The notes beneath the pieces are model-generated. The model saw only the letters and a program-made list of their open reading frames with translations, had not been told where the DNA came from and made no database searches. A DNA stretch of 64,000 bases from Flavobacteriales bacterium (GTDB lineage Bacteria > Bacteroidota > Bacteroidia > Flavobacteriales_E > Vicingaceae): contig JAPHUD010000002.1 in the NCBI GenBank assembly GCA_026196775.1, forward strand, positions 96,721-160,720, read 5' to 3'. The translations under genes and the position numbers were made by a program. Below, one piece after another: positions 8,612 through 18,161 of the stretch (within the stretch, counting starts at the first letter, position 1; every line of letters starts with the position of its first letter).

Positions 8612-9535
8612 ATGCGACAAGTACTACTAATTAGTATTTTACTACTTCTATTACCCTCTTTTTTCAATGCCCAAACTTGGAAAAGACAACGAACTGAATA
8701 CGTTTTTGCTTTAGGAGCAACTAATTTTTTAGGGGATTTAGGTGGAGCAGATCAAATTGGAACCAATGGATTAAGAGATTTTGAGCCAAGTGCGACTCGT
8801 TTTGGAGTTGGATTGGGTTACAGATATCAATTGGGAAGAGATTGGTATGTAAAAGGTAGCGGATATTATTTAATGTTCAGTGGAGACGATGCACTTACCA
8901 AAGAACCTTCAAGGGCTGCTCGTCAGTTAAATTTTAGGTCTCATGTTGTAGAACTTTCTGCTCAATTAGAGTATATGTTGATTAAACAAAAATCAGGACA
9001 CTTATATAAGTTAAGAGGGGTTAGAGGTAAAAGTTGGTTCAGATTTGAGGTTTACTTATTTGGCGGTGTTGGTGGTATTTGGTTCGATCCTCAAGGAAAA
9101 GACCAAAGAGGAGACTGGCAGAGATTAAAACCGCTTCATACAGAAGGACAAGGATTGCCTGGCGGACCTGATCAGTATAGTGGTTTTTCATTAGTTATTC
9201 CTTACGGAATAGGAATCAAGCGTAACCTAGGCGGATCTGCTAGAATGCGTAATTTTAGCCAGTGGAGTATTAGTTTAGAGCTAAGTATGCGTAAAACATT
9301 TACCGATTACATTGATGATGTTAGTTCTTATTATTACGGTACAGATCAGATAAGAGAAGCTTATGGAGACAAAGCAGCTTATTTTGCTGACCCATCAGGA
9401 AGAATTACCGATCATACACTTTATGGTGATCTTCAGCAAAGAGGAGATAAAAATGATAATGACTCTTACATGATGGGGATGATTACCGTGAACTACAAAA
9501 TAAGCAAACGTAGAAGAAACCTTCCTAAATTCTAG
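8612..9535 (+). CDS. DUF6089-type outer-membrane beta-barrel protein (PorG-like)
   Basis: 307 residues with a signal peptide (cleavage after FFNAQ). The remainder shows alternating hydrophobic/aromatic strands. The start of the mature protein, AGATNFLGDLGG-like (ALGATNFLGDLGGADQIG), and SMRKTFTDYIDDVSSYYYG near the C-terminus match the larger DUF6089 proteins of Bacteroidota. It lies 71 bases upstream of a second, smaller member of the same type (porG), so the two are probably paralogues in one transcript. No enzymatic motif. The family link to PorG is from recognisable patterns; the exact role is unknown. Confidence 0.78.
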   Translation: MRQVLLISILLLLLPSFFNAQTWKRQRTEYVFALGATNFLGDLGGADQIGTNGLRDFEPSATRFGVGLGYRYQLGRDWYVKGSGYYLMFSGDDALTKEPSRAARQLNFRSHVVELSAQLEYMLIKQKSGHLYKLRGVRGKSWFRFEVYLFGGVGGIWFDPQGKDQRGDWQRLKPLHTEGQGLPGGPDQYSGFSLVIPYGIGIKRNLGGSARMRNFSQWSISLELSMRKTFTDYIDDVSSYYYGTDQIREAYGDKAAYFADPSGRITDHTLYGDLQQRGDKNDNDSYMMGMITVNYKISKRRRNLPKF

Positions 9536-9606
9536 TTTTATACTTTTTTTATAGAAAAGATAAGTAAACACACTATTTTATTGCTTATCTCGTTAGTTGA
9601 GCTGTT

Positions 9607-10311
9607 ATGAGATTTTATCTAATATTTTTAGTAATAATTCTATTTTCATTAAAATTGTTTTCGCAACATTCCGAATTAGGGATTGGCGGTGGAATAGCTT
9701 ATTATTCAGGAGAGCTTAATCCATCACCTAATATAATGAATAAATTACGACCAACTATTGGAGTTTTTTATAGAAAAAATTTAAACTATAGATATTCTCT
9801 CCGTTTTGGAGCTAATTATGCTAAGTTAGCTGCTGAAGACAATGTTAAAACTAATAAAGAGATAAACTTTTTTGAAGCAAGGCACTATTCGTTTTCAAGC
9901 ACAATGTTAGATGCTTATGGAATAATTGAGTTTAATTTTATACCTTATCAGTTAAATAACGATGCAACTTCAAAAGTTACGCCTTTTGTTTTTATTGGCT
10001 TAGCAGGTTTTTACACAAATCCAGAAGTTGGAAACAATGTGTCTAATACATCTTATAATACTTCTATAACATCTTTAGCAATACCGTTTGGGGTAGGAGT
10101 AAAATCTAATTTTATTCAGAACTTAGGTTTAAATATAGAATGGACTTATAGAAAAACTTATACAGACTTAGTTGATGGATTAGAAAGTCGACATTTTAAC
10201 GGTTACCAGCTTAGTAATTCTCAAAATAATGATTGGTATGCTTTTGTAACAATTTCATTAAGTTATAAATTTTTAAGAAAAACAGACAAATGTTCCTTTC
10301 CTATTAATTAG
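9607..10311 (+). CDS. porG: PorG-type T9SS outer-membrane protein (DUF6089)
   Basis: 234 residues, signal peptide to LKLFSQ, then a predicted small beta-barrel: ELGIGGGIAYYSGELNP at the mature N-terminus, RKTYTDLVDGLESRHFNGYQ near the end. PorG is a component of the type IX secretion system, associated with the PorK/PorN ring. In Porphyromonas and many Bacteroidota porG sits directly upstream of uppS, bamA and ompH/skp genes, exactly as here. T9SS cargo occurs elsewhere in the window (19386, 25795, 44584). The call rests on both sequence pattern and synteny; a non-T9SS paralogue cannot be excluded. Confidence 0.78.
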   Translation: MRFYLIFLVIILFSLKLFSQHSELGIGGGIAYYSGELNPSPNIMNKLRPTIGVFYRKNLNYRYSLRFGANYAKLAAEDNVKTNKEINFFEARHYSFSSTMLDAYGIIEFNFIPYQLNNDATSKVTPFVFIGLAGFYTNPEVGNNVSNTSYNTSITSLAIPFGVGVKSNFIQNLGLNIEWTYRKTYTDLVDGLESRHFNGYQLSNSQNNDWYAFVTISLSYKFLRKTDKCSFPIN

Positions 10312-10350
10312 TGATTGTTATATTTGCGTCTTGCTATTTTTAAGCAGCCA

Positions 10351-11091
10351 ATGGAAAGTATTAATTTAGATAAAAGCAACATCCCTCAACATATTGCAAT
10401 CATAATGGACGGCAATGGTAGATGGGCTAAAAACCATCGACAGCCGAGAGTTTTTGGACATAAAAAAGGGGTTATTTCGGTAAAAAGCGTGGTTGAAGGT
10501 GCTGCTGAAATTGGAGTGAAACATTTAACATTATATGCTTTTTCTACCGAAAATTGGAAAAGACCTAAATTTGAAGTTACTGCTCTTATGCAACTTTTAG
10601 TAAGTACTATTACTAACGAAATTAACGAATTGCACAAAAACAATATAAGACTTTCAGCTATTGGCAATCTTAGTAATTTGCCTACAGAGTGTTATAACGA
10701 ACTTATGCGAGCCATTGAAAAAACCCAAGACAATGAAGGATTGAATTTAATTTTAGCATTAAGTTATAGTTCTAAGTGGGAAATATCTGAAGCAGTAAAA
10801 AAAATTGCAGAAGAGGTTGTTAGTGAAAACATTAATGTGGATGATATTAATGAAGAATTGCTTACAAAATATTTAAGTACTTCTTCTGTGCCAGACCCTG
10901 AACTACTTATTAGAACAAGTGGAGAATGTAGGATAAGTAATTTTTTATTGTGGCAAATTGCTTATTCAGAATTGTATTTTACTAATACTTTATGGCCAGA
11001 CTTTAGAAAAGAAAATTTATTTCAAGCCATTATGGATTACCAAAACCGAGAAAGAAGATTTGGTCTTACCAGCGAACAATTAAATAGTTAA
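10351..11091 (+). CDS. uppS: Isoprenyl transferase (undecaprenyl diphosphate synthase)
   Basis: 246 residues from the ATG at 10351. The family signature IAIIMDGNGRWAK (catalytic Asp and Trp) is at about 17-29, GHKKG follows at 38, LTLYAFSTENWKRP at 66-79, and DPELLIRTSGECRISNFLLWQ near 185 carries the pyrophosphate-binding Arg residues. It makes the C55 lipid carrier for peptidoglycan and O-antigen. An upstream TTG frame opening at 10315 is rejected because a TATATTTG box (10319-10326) overlaps it, suggesting an additional promoter. Between porG and bamA, as in other Bacteroidota. Confidence 0.95.
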   Translation: MESINLDKSNIPQHIAIIMDGNGRWAKNHRQPRVFGHKKGVISVKSVVEGAAEIGVKHLTLYAFSTENWKRPKFEVTALMQLLVSTITNEINELHKNNIRLSAIGNLSNLPTECYNELMRAIEKTQDNEGLNLILALSYSSKWEISEAVKKIAEEVVSENINVDDINEELLTKYLSTSSVPDPELLIRTSGECRISNFLLWQIAYSELYFTNTLWPDFRKENLFQAIMDYQNRERRFGLTSEQLNS

Positions 11092-11117
11092 CAAATTATT
11101 ACTCACCTAATTTTATT

Positions 11118-13643
11118 ATGGTAAATAACATATTAATAAACCTCAACAAAGTTGCAGTAAAAATTATTTTACCCGCTTTCTTGTTATTACCATTATTCTC
11201 TAATGCTCAATTTTCGTTTACGAGTGAATTAGATAAATTAAATTATGCATCACCGAAAACATATGAAATTGGTGGTATTACTGTTTCAGGAGCTGAATCT
11301 TTTAGCGGGCAAGCAATTATTTCTTTATCTGGCTTTGTTGTAGGTCAAGAAATTAAAGTGCCCGGAGATGCTGTTACAGGTGCAATTAAGAAACTTTGGG
11401 ATCAAAATCTTTTTAGCGAAATTGAAATAAGGGCAGTAAAAATAGAGGGGACTAAAATATTTTTAAATATAAATGTAAAGGAACTTCCTAGATTATATAA
11501 ATTTAAGTTTAAAGGAATTAAAAAGGGCAAACAAAAATCATTAAGAGAGGAAATTCTACTTACAACAGGAATGGTAGTAAATGAGAATTTACTAATGAAT
11601 ACCAAAAATAAAATTAAGTCTTACTTTGTTGCTAAAGGGTTTTTAAATACAGAAGTAAAAATAACTCAAGAAGAAGATACAATCAGACAAAACAATGTAA
11701 TTCTGAACATTGAAATAGATAGAAATAAAAGAACCAAAATAAAAGACATCACTTTTTCTGGCAATGAGAATATTAAATCAGGAAAATTGCGTAGAAGCCT
11801 TAAGAATGTTAAAAGAAAAAGATTTTATAACATTTTCACGCTCTCAAAATTTGTACCTAGTAAATATGAAGAAAGTAAACCTAATATTATTCAAAAATAT
11901 AATGAAAAAGGTTTTAGAGATGCCCGTATAGTTAGTGATTCAGTCTATAAAGTGAATGATAAACTAGTTGCTATTCATATAGAAGTTGAAGAGGGTAATA
12001 AATATTATTTTAGAGATATTAAGTGGGTTGGAAATACTATTCATTCGTCAAAAGAATTAGATAAAATTTTAGACATACAAAAAGGCGAAGTTTATAATAA
12101 GAAAACGCTTGAAGCTAAGCTTTATATGAACCAAAGTGGTAGAGATATTAGCTCTTTATATATGGATAATGGATATTTATTTTTTCAGGTAAATCCAGTT
12201 GAAATAAGAGTAGAAAATGATTCCATAGATTTAGAACTGAGGATTTATGAGGGGAAACAAGCTACGATTAATAAAATAACAGTTGTAGGAAACGAAAAAA
12301 CCAAAGACCATGTAATAAGAAGAGAGATTAGAACATCTCCTGGACAGTTATTTAGTAGAGCAGATATTATCAGGACACAAAGAGAATTAGCACAATTAGG
12401 ATACTTTAATCCGGAAACGTTAGATGTGAAACCGAAACCAAACCAAGAAGATGGTACGGTAGATATTGAATATGTTGTTGAAGAAAAACCATCCGATCAA
12501 ATTGAATTATCAGGAGGCTGGGGAGCCGGTAGAGTTATCGGAACGTTAGGAGTTTCCTTCAATAATTTCTCTGCTAAAAACTTCTTTAAAGGAAGTGCTT
12601 GGAGACCTTTACCTTCTGGAGACGGGCAAAAATTAAGTTTAAGAGCACAATCAAGTGGCACAGGTTACCAAAGTTATAGTTTATCTTTTATGGAACCGTG
12701 GCTTGGAGGAAGAAAACCAAATTCATTAAGTGTAAGTTTAAATCATTCAAACTTTGGTTTTGGAAGTGGAGATACTCGTTCTTTTATGAAAATGTACGGT
12801 ATATCTGTAGGGTTAGGGAGAAGATTAAAAGTGCCTGATGATTATTTTACCTTATATAATGAAGCGGCTTATCAATATTACGTACTTCAAAACTATGGTT
12901 CTATTTTTATTTTTTCTGATGGATTTGCTAACAACTTAAACTTCAGACATGTTTTATCTAGAAATTCAATTGACCAGCCTATTTATCCAAGGTCTGGTTC
13001 TAGTATTACCTTATCTCTAAAACATACCTTACCATATTCTTATTTCAGACCTGATGACACAGATTATTCATCTATGTCTATTCAACAAAAAAATAAATAT
13101 GTAGAGTTTCATCAATGGACTTTCCAGACTTCTTGGTTTTCTAGATTAGCAGGAGAAAAACGCTCTTTAGTGTTACACACTAAGTTCGGCTTTGGTTATC
13201 TGGGGGCGTTTAATAAAAGTTTAGGAACATCACCATTTAACAGGTATTATTTAGGTGGAGACGGACTAACAGGTTTTAACCTAGATGGTAGAGAAATTAT
13301 AGCATTGAGAGGTTATGGCAATGGAACATTGTCGCCAACAACAGGGGCTACAACAGTGGTTAAATATACTGCGGAATTACGTTATCCATTTTCATTAAAC
13401 CCAAGCGCAACAATTTATGGCTTAGTTTTTGGGGAGGCGGGTAACTCATGGGCAACCTTTGGTAAATCCAACCCATTTGAAGTGAATAAATCTGCTGGTG
13501 TTGGTATCAGAATTTTTATGCCAATGTTTGGATTGTTAGGTCTTGATTGGGGATATAGATTTGATGATATTCCTGGAAGAACAGATCCGAACAGCAGAAC
13601 AGAAATTCACTTTAGTATTGGAGGAAGCCTTAATGGTTGGTAA
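11118..13643 (+). CDS. bamA: Outer-membrane protein assembly factor BamA
   Basis: 841 residues, signal peptide ending SNAQ. Residues about 45-455 are five POTRA repeats (for example ISLSGFVVGQEIKVPGDAV, ITVVGNEKTKDHVIRREIRT, TRPGQLF-like SPGQLFSRADIIRTQREL). The rest is the 16-strand Omp85 barrel, starting at IELSGGWGAGR and ending IHFSIGGSLNGW; GLLGLDWGYRFD is the conserved strand near the end. It inserts beta-barrel proteins into the outer membrane. 26 bases after uppS and followed by two periplasmic chaperones. Confidence 0.96.
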   Translation: MVNNILINLNKVAVKIILPAFLLLPLFSNAQFSFTSELDKLNYASPKTYEIGGITVSGAESFSGQAIISLSGFVVGQEIKVPGDAVTGAIKKLWDQNLFSEIEIRAVKIEGTKIFLNINVKELPRLYKFKFKGIKKGKQKSLREEILLTTGMVVNENLLMNTKNKIKSYFVAKGFLNTEVKITQEEDTIRQNNVILNIEIDRNKRTKIKDITFSGNENIKSGKLRRSLKNVKRKRFYNIFTLSKFVPSKYEESKPNIIQKYNEKGFRDARIVSDSVYKVNDKLVAIHIEVEEGNKYYFRDIKWVGNTIHSSKELDKILDIQKGEVYNKKTLEAKLYMNQSGRDISSLYMDNGYLFFQVNPVEIRVENDSIDLELRIYEGKQATINKITVVGNEKTKDHVIRREIRTSPGQLFSRADIIRTQRELAQLGYFNPETLDVKPKPNQEDGTVDIEYVVEEKPSDQIELSGGWGAGRVIGTLGVSFNNFSAKNFFKGSAWRPLPSGDGQKLSLRAQSSGTGYQSYSLSFMEPWLGGRKPNSLSVSLNHSNFGFGSGDTRSFMKMYGISVGLGRRLKVPDDYFTLYNEAAYQYYVLQNYGSIFIFSDGFANNLNFRHVLSRNSIDQPIYPRSGSSITLSLKHTLPYSYFRPDDTDYSSMSIQQKNKYVEFHQWTFQTSWFSRLAGEKRSLVLHTKFGFGYLGAFNKSLGTSPFNRYYLGGDGLTGFNLDGREIIALRGYGNGTLSPTTGATTVVKYTAELRYPFSLNPSATIYGLVFGEAGNSWATFGKSNPFEVNKSAGVGIRIFMPMFGLLGLDWGYRFDDIPGRTDPNSRTEIHFSIGGSLNGW

Positions 13644-13675
13644 ACTTATTTGTTAAACAATATAAAAACTGAATT

Positions 13676-14203
13676 ATGAAAACATTGATGAAAACATTAG
13701 TTATAGCTTTATTTTTAAGTATACCTTTTTATACTACTGCTCAAAAAATTGGATATGTAGATACAGAGTATGTATTAGAGAATATTCCTGAATATAAAGA
13801 AGCACAAGGAGAATTAGATAAGCTATCTATAGAATGGCAAAAACAATTAGAGAGAAGATATGCTGAAATAGACAAGCTTTACAAAAATTATCAGGCAGAA
13901 CAAATTTTGCTTACAGATGAAATGAAAACTAAAAGAGAAGAAGAGATAATTAAAAAGGAAAAAGAAGCTAAAGAATATCAAAAACAAAAATTTGGTGTTG
14001 ATGGTGAACTTTTTAAGAAAAGACAAGAATTAGTTAAACCAATTCAAGACAAAATATATAATGCTATTAATGATGTAGCGAGTATGGGCGGATATGATAT
14101 TATTTTTGACAAATCTAGTGGCTTAACTATGTTATATACTAACCCTAAATTAAATAAAAGTGATGCTGTTTTAAAAAAATTAGGATATGACCCAGGTAAA
14201 TAA
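13676..14203 (+). CDS. OmpH/Skp family periplasmic chaperone 1
   Basis: 175 residues, signal peptide to TTAQ, then KIGYVDTEYVLENIPEYKEA, the typical start of Bacteroidota OmpH proteins. A long charged coiled-coil (about 45-125) follows and the end folds back (ISDVASMGGYDIIFDKSS-like, actual NDVASMGGYDIIFDKSSG). Skp-type trimers hold unfolded outer-membrane proteins on their way to BamA. The first of two tandem copies after bamA. Confidence 0.92.
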   Translation: MKTLMKTLVIALFLSIPFYTTAQKIGYVDTEYVLENIPEYKEAQGELDKLSIEWQKQLERRYAEIDKLYKNYQAEQILLTDEMKTKREEEIIKKEKEAKEYQKQKFGVDGELFKKRQELVKPIQDKIYNAINDVASMGGYDIIFDKSSGLTMLYTNPKLNKSDAVLKKLGYDPGK

Positions 14204-14281
14204 GTCATTTTTAAATAATTTAATATAGATTTGCATCTAAAATTAACTTTAAAATAAAAACAAATAATAAAAAACAACTTT

Positions 14282-14794
14282 ATGAAAACAATAAAAGCAA
14301 TATTATTAGCAGCTGTAATCACAATGTCTTTCTCTGCATTTGCACAAAAATCTGTAAAAATAGGTCATATTAATTCTAATGAATTATTATCAGCTATGCC
14401 AGAAAGAGAAACTATACAAAAAGACATAGAAGATTATGCGGCTCAACTAACAACTACTATGGATGCAATGAGAAAAGAATATGAATCTAAAGTAGCAGAT
14501 TTTCAAAGCAAACAAGAAGTAATGTCTGATATTATTAGAGAAAATAAAATTAAAGAAATTACTGATTTAGAAAAAAGGATCACTGAATTTCAAAAAACTG
14601 CTCAAGCAGATTTACAGAAAAAAGAAGAAAAATTGTTACAACCAATAATTGATAAAGCTAAACAAGCGATTGATGATGTTGCCAAAGAAAACAATTATAC
14701 TTATGTATTAGATTCAAGTATGGGAGTGGTATTATACTCTATTGAGTCAGATGATATTTTACCTTTAGTTAAAAAGAAATTAGGAATTAACTAA
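14282..14794 (+). CDS. OmpH/Skp family periplasmic chaperone 2
   Basis: 170 residues, signal peptide to SAFAQ, then KIGHINSNELLSAMPERE and a coiled-coil to about residue 125, ending in DVAKENNYTYVLDSSMGVVLY. A tandem paralogue of the preceding gene, 78 bases downstream. A strong terminator closes the unit right after it. Confidence 0.92.
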   Translation: MKTIKAILLAAVITMSFSAFAQKSVKIGHINSNELLSAMPERETIQKDIEDYAAQLTTTMDAMRKEYESKVADFQSKQEVMSDIIRENKIKEITDLEKRITEFQKTAQADLQKKEEKLLQPIIDKAKQAIDDVAKENNYTYVLDSSMGVVLYSIESDDILPLVKKKLGIN

Positions 14795-14800
14795 TACTAA

Positions 14801-14830
14801 AAACCTCCAAGATTACTTGGAGGTTTTTTT
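14801..14830 (+). terminator. Intrinsic terminator after the bamA-skp operon
   Basis: Perfect 10-bp stem AAACCTCCAA / TTGGAGGTTT (14801-14810 and 14817-14826), 6-nt loop, T run to 14830. Confidence 0.88.
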
Positions 14831-14839
14831 AACTTGTAA

Positions 14840-14870
14840 AGTCTTAATGGTAGTCATTAAGACTTTTTTT
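14840..14870 (+). terminator. Second tandem terminator hairpin, within the DUF2480 3' end
   Basis: Stem AGTCTTAATG / CATTAAGACT (14840-14849, 14855-14864), 5-nt loop, then a T8 run. It lies ten bases behind the first terminator and overlaps the stop codon of the convergent gene, so it acts as a back-up stop for plus-strand transcription. Confidence 0.7.
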
Positions 14871-15369
14871 GTTTGTAAACAGGAACAGCCGAACAAGCTT
14901 CTCCAAACATAATACTTTTAGCATGTTCTTGCAGTTTAAGTGTAAACTCAATAAATACATTATTTGGAATAGGTAATTTACCACAACCTTTTAAAATTAG
15001 ATTTTTATTTGCGTAAACAGAAAAATCAAAAGCTTTAAAAACATCATTAAAAATAGCCGTTTCTAAAACAGAAAAATCGCCAACAACAACTTTCCTGGCT
15101 ATAGGAGCAAGCTTAGAAGCGATAAGCATATATGCCCACAAGGGAACAATAGCATCTTCTTTAAAAAAAACAGCAACATACTTGTCTTTGTAAACATCCC
15201 AATTGGTTTGGCTAACTAGCTCTCTAAATGGCTTTTCTCTTAAAATAAGACCATTATCTAAAAAATCAGTAATATCAATTTTCACTCTTTCACCTTTGGG
15301 ATAGAGGTCTTCTATGTTTAATTGAATTAAACCGCTTTTTTCTACTCTGTTTAAAATTTCATTTTCCAT
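14857..15369 (-). CDS. DUF2480 family protein
   Basis: 170 residues from the ATG at 15369, which gives MENEILNRVEKSG, the usual start of the family (three extra upstream codons are also open). Soluble, no signal peptide. Recognisable blocks: EDLYPKGERVKIDITDF, DKYVAVFFKEDAIVPLWAYM and AKSIMFGEACSAVPVYK at the end. DUF2480 is conserved in Bacteroidota with no assigned function. Convergent with the skp genes and divergent from the aldehyde dehydrogenase. Confidence 0.85.
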   Translation of the reverse strand: MENEILNRVEKSGLIQLNIEDLYPKGERVKIDITDFLDNGLILREKPFRELVSQTNWDVYKDKYVAVFFKEDAIVPLWAYMLIASKLAPIARKVVVGDFSVLETAIFNDVFKAFDFSVYANKNLILKGCGKLPIPNNVFIEFTLKLQEHAKSIMFGEACSAVPVYKQKKS

Positions 15370-15497
15370 ACAGAACAAAATTACCGAAACAAATTTAAAC
15401 TATAGTTTTTTCAAAGTTTTGGAAAATAGCCAATATTAGGTGCTTAGTTTTTGTTAAATTTGTATCCATTTTTAAGATTAACCTAAAATAATTTAAC

Positions 15498-17057
15498 ATG
15501 ACAACTACCGCAATAGCAGATAAATTTGGAATACAAGACGCTCTTGATAAATTGGGCGTAAAAGAAACTAATAACGGAACTTCAACGGGTTCTCATTCAT
15601 TTGGAAATGGCGAAACAATAACTTCTTATTCTCCAACAGATGGTCAATTAATTGGAAAAGTTACTACAACCACTAAAGAAGATTATGAAAAAGTGATGGA
15701 AGCTGCAACTAGTGCGTTCAAAACTTTTAGAGCAATGCCTGCACCACAACGAGGTGAGATTGTTCGTCAGTTTGGAAATAAATTGAGAGAATTGAAAGAA
15801 CCTCTTGGTAAATTAGTTTCTTATGAAATGGGAAAATCCCTACAAGAAGGTTATGGAGAAGTACAAGAAATGATTGATATTTGCGATTTTGCAGTTGGAC
15901 TATCAAGACAATTATACGGACTAACTATTGCTTCAGAAAGACCTGAACATGTAATGAGAGAACAATATCATCCATTAGGAGTAGTGGGAATTATTTCTGC
16001 TTTTAACTTTCCGGTAGCTGTTTGGAGTTGGAATACTGCTTTAGCATGGATTTGTGGAGATGTTTGTGTATGGAAGGCTTCTGAAAAAGCTCCTTTATGC
16101 TCTGTAGCTTGTCAGAATATTATTGCTGAAATATTAAAAGAAAATAACTTACCAGAAGGAATCTCATGTATTATTAATGGAGATTATAAAGTAGGTGAAT
16201 TGATGACTACTGATAAAAGAGTTGCGTTAGTTTCTGCAACAGGATCAACCAGAATGGGAAGAATTGTTGGAAAAACAGTTGCTGAACGTTTTGGAAAATC
16301 TTTATTAGAATTAGGTGGTAATAATGCCATTATAATTACTCCATCTGCAGATTTAAAAGTGGTTGTTCCGGGAGCAGTTTTTGGAGCCGTAGGAACTTGC
16401 GGACAAAGATGTACTTCAACAAGAAGGTTAATAATTCACGAATCGGTTTATGATAAAGTAAGAGATGCTATTGTTGGAGCTTACAAACAAATAAGAATTG
16501 GGAACCCATTAGATGAAAATAATCACGTAGGGCCACTTATTGATAAAGCTGCTGTAGAGATGTATTTGGCTGCAATTGAAAAAGCTAAAGCTGAAGGTGG
16601 AAATGTATTGGTTGATGGTGGTGTATTAGAAGGCGAAGGTTATGAAAGTGGTTGCTATGTAAAACCAGCTATTATTGAAGCTGAAAATCATTTTGAAATT
16701 GTTCAGGCAGAAACGTTTGCTCCGATATTATATTTAATGAAATACAGTGGAGATGTTGAAAATGCAATAGAAATACAAAATGATGTTGCTCAAGGATTAT
16801 CTTCAGCCATTATGACTGAAAGCATGAAAGAAGCACAGAAATTTCTTTCTTATGCAGGTTCAGACTGTGGAATTGCTAATGTAAACATTGGTACTTCAGG
16901 AGCAGAAATTGGTGGTGCATTTGGTGGCGAGAAAGAAACCGGTGGCGGACGTGAATCGGGTTCTGATGCATGGAAAATTTACATGAGAAGACAAACCAAT
17001 ACCATTAATTATTCAGATAGTTTGCCATTGGCACAAGGGATAAAGTTTGATTTGTAA
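15498..17057 (+). CDS. Aldehyde dehydrogenase, ALDH7 (antiquitin/AmaB) type
   Basis: 519 residues. GIISAFNFPVAVWSWNTALA (cofactor and oxyanion Asn), GSTRMGRIVGKTVAERFGKS, ELGGNNAIII (general base Glu in ELGG) and GTCGQRCTSTRRL with the nucleophilic Cys are all present. NAIII together with GQRCTSTRR is the pattern of family 7, which oxidises alpha-aminoadipate semialdehyde in lysine catabolism. Cytoplasmic, NAD(P)-dependent. A TAAATTTG -7 box is at 15455-15462 without a clear -33. Monocistronic, closed by a terminator. The substrate is inferred from the subfamily. Confidence 0.9.
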   Translation: MTTTAIADKFGIQDALDKLGVKETNNGTSTGSHSFGNGETITSYSPTDGQLIGKVTTTTKEDYEKVMEAATSAFKTFRAMPAPQRGEIVRQFGNKLRELKEPLGKLVSYEMGKSLQEGYGEVQEMIDICDFAVGLSRQLYGLTIASERPEHVMREQYHPLGVVGIISAFNFPVAVWSWNTALAWICGDVCVWKASEKAPLCSVACQNIIAEILKENNLPEGISCIINGDYKVGELMTTDKRVALVSATGSTRMGRIVGKTVAERFGKSLLELGGNNAIIITPSADLKVVVPGAVFGAVGTCGQRCTSTRRLIIHESVYDKVRDAIVGAYKQIRIGNPLDENNHVGPLIDKAAVEMYLAAIEKAKAEGGNVLVDGGVLEGEGYESGCYVKPAIIEAENHFEIVQAETFAPILYLMKYSGDVENAIEIQNDVAQGLSSAIMTESMKEAQKFLSYAGSDCGIANVNIGTSGAEIGGAFGGEKETGGGRESGSDAWKIYMRRQTNTINYSDSLPLAQGIKFDL

Positions 17058-17075
17058 AATCAACGATAAAAAACT

Positions 17076-17107
17076 AAAAAGCTCCAACAATTGTTGGGGC
17101 TTTTTTT
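17076..17107. terminator. Bidirectional terminator
   Basis: GCTCCAACAA / TTGTTGGGGC (17081-17100, one G-T pair) flanked by A5 and T7. The stop codon of the convergent DUF6427 gene lies in the T run. Confidence 0.8.
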
Positions 17108-18083
17108 ATCTCAAATAATTAATCAACATTAAAACAAAGAAAATAATAAAAATAGTTTCTGCTATCCATTTCTTTTTTATTTCGATGAGTAAATTACCTA
17201 TTATTACGGATAAGGGAATACTTAGTAATGCAAAAAAATCGGCATTTATTGTTGCATTTTTTAAGAAAATGAAATGTTGTAAAACAATACCAAGAATCAA
17301 TAATAACATTACACTTCTATATTTTCTAACTCTTACAACACTTTTTTGTGTAGCAATAACAAAATGCCACAGAGCATAAAGAAAAACAAGCCCCATTACA
17401 ATAAAAAATAGTAGTTGATTTAGACTCCAACTTTCATCTATGGGTGCTGAAATTTCAGCCGTTTCAATAAAATATATTTTATCAATAGAAAACTCATTAA
17501 AAATAAAATAATAAGCTAATAGATAAACAAAAGGTACAAAGACGCCCATTAGTGAAACCACATACTCTTTCCAATAAGGAGGCTTATAATACCTCATAAT
17601 AAACCAAATCAACAGCATTAAAAAGCCTATGGGTAAATATAACATAGCTGCTAATCCCATAAAAAAACCTAGGTTAAAGGTTTTTAGTGTTTCTTTTCTT
17701 GTGTTATAAAGTTCATTAGATTGGTGTAGTATAAATAAAATAAATACTGTAATTATTTGTGTGGGACTAAAAATGAGTGCCGTAGGAAATAATGTTTGTA
17801 ACACAACATAAATAATAAAAGGTACATGAGTATTGTTGTTTGCTAATTTGTATTGATTAACAATATAGTTTAAATAATAACCAATGCCAATAGTAAAGGC
17901 ACACCACAAGATGTATCTTAGCCAAGTAGTGTTGTTTATGTTATTAAAAAACTCGCTAAACCGAAATAAATTGGCATCAACAACAGTAGGTTCAGTAAAA
18001 AAAATGGGTAAGCCTAGAGCAATTGTTATAAGAACAACAATCACATTTACAAATGGTTGATTCGATTTGAATATTTTTAACAC
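17106..18083 (-). CDS. DUF6427-type polytopic membrane protein
   Basis: 325 residues, almost entirely hydrophobic with about ten predicted helices and short polar loops. The N-terminus MLKIFKSNQPFVNVIVVLIT and the NLGFFMGLAAMLYLPIGFLMLLIW core resemble the Bacteroidota-specific DUF6427 family. The adjacent divergent small gene resembles DUF6341, and these two families often sit together in Flavobacteriales, which supports the call. No function is assigned. Confidence 0.68.
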   Translation of the reverse strand: MLKIFKSNQPFVNVIVVLITIALGLPIFFTEPTVVDANLFRFSEFFNNINNTTWLRYILWCAFTIGIGYYLNYIVNQYKLANNNTHVPFIIYVVLQTLFPTALIFSPTQIITVFILFILHQSNELYNTRKETLKTFNLGFFMGLAAMLYLPIGFLMLLIWFIMRYYKPPYWKEYVVSLMGVFVPFVYLLAYYFIFNEFSIDKIYFIETAEISAPIDESWSLNQLLFFIVMGLVFLYALWHFVIATQKSVVRVRKYRSVMLLLILGIVLQHFIFLKNATINADFFALLSIPLSVIIGNLLIEIKKKWIAETIFIIFFVLMLINYLR

Positions 18084-18109
18084 TAATATTTTTATTTACC
18101 GTATATATT

Positions 18110-18143
18110 TTGTTCTTTTATTAAAGATAAATTTATACATTTG
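18110..18143 (+). promoter_or_regulatory. Promoter of the DUF6341-like gene
   Basis: TTG (18110-18112), 23-base spacer, TACATTTG (18136-18143), with the ATG 18 bases after the -7 box. This decides the start at 18162, because the earlier in-frame TTG lies in the -7 box. Confidence 0.55.
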
Positions 18144-18161
18144 TGCATCAAATTTAATATT

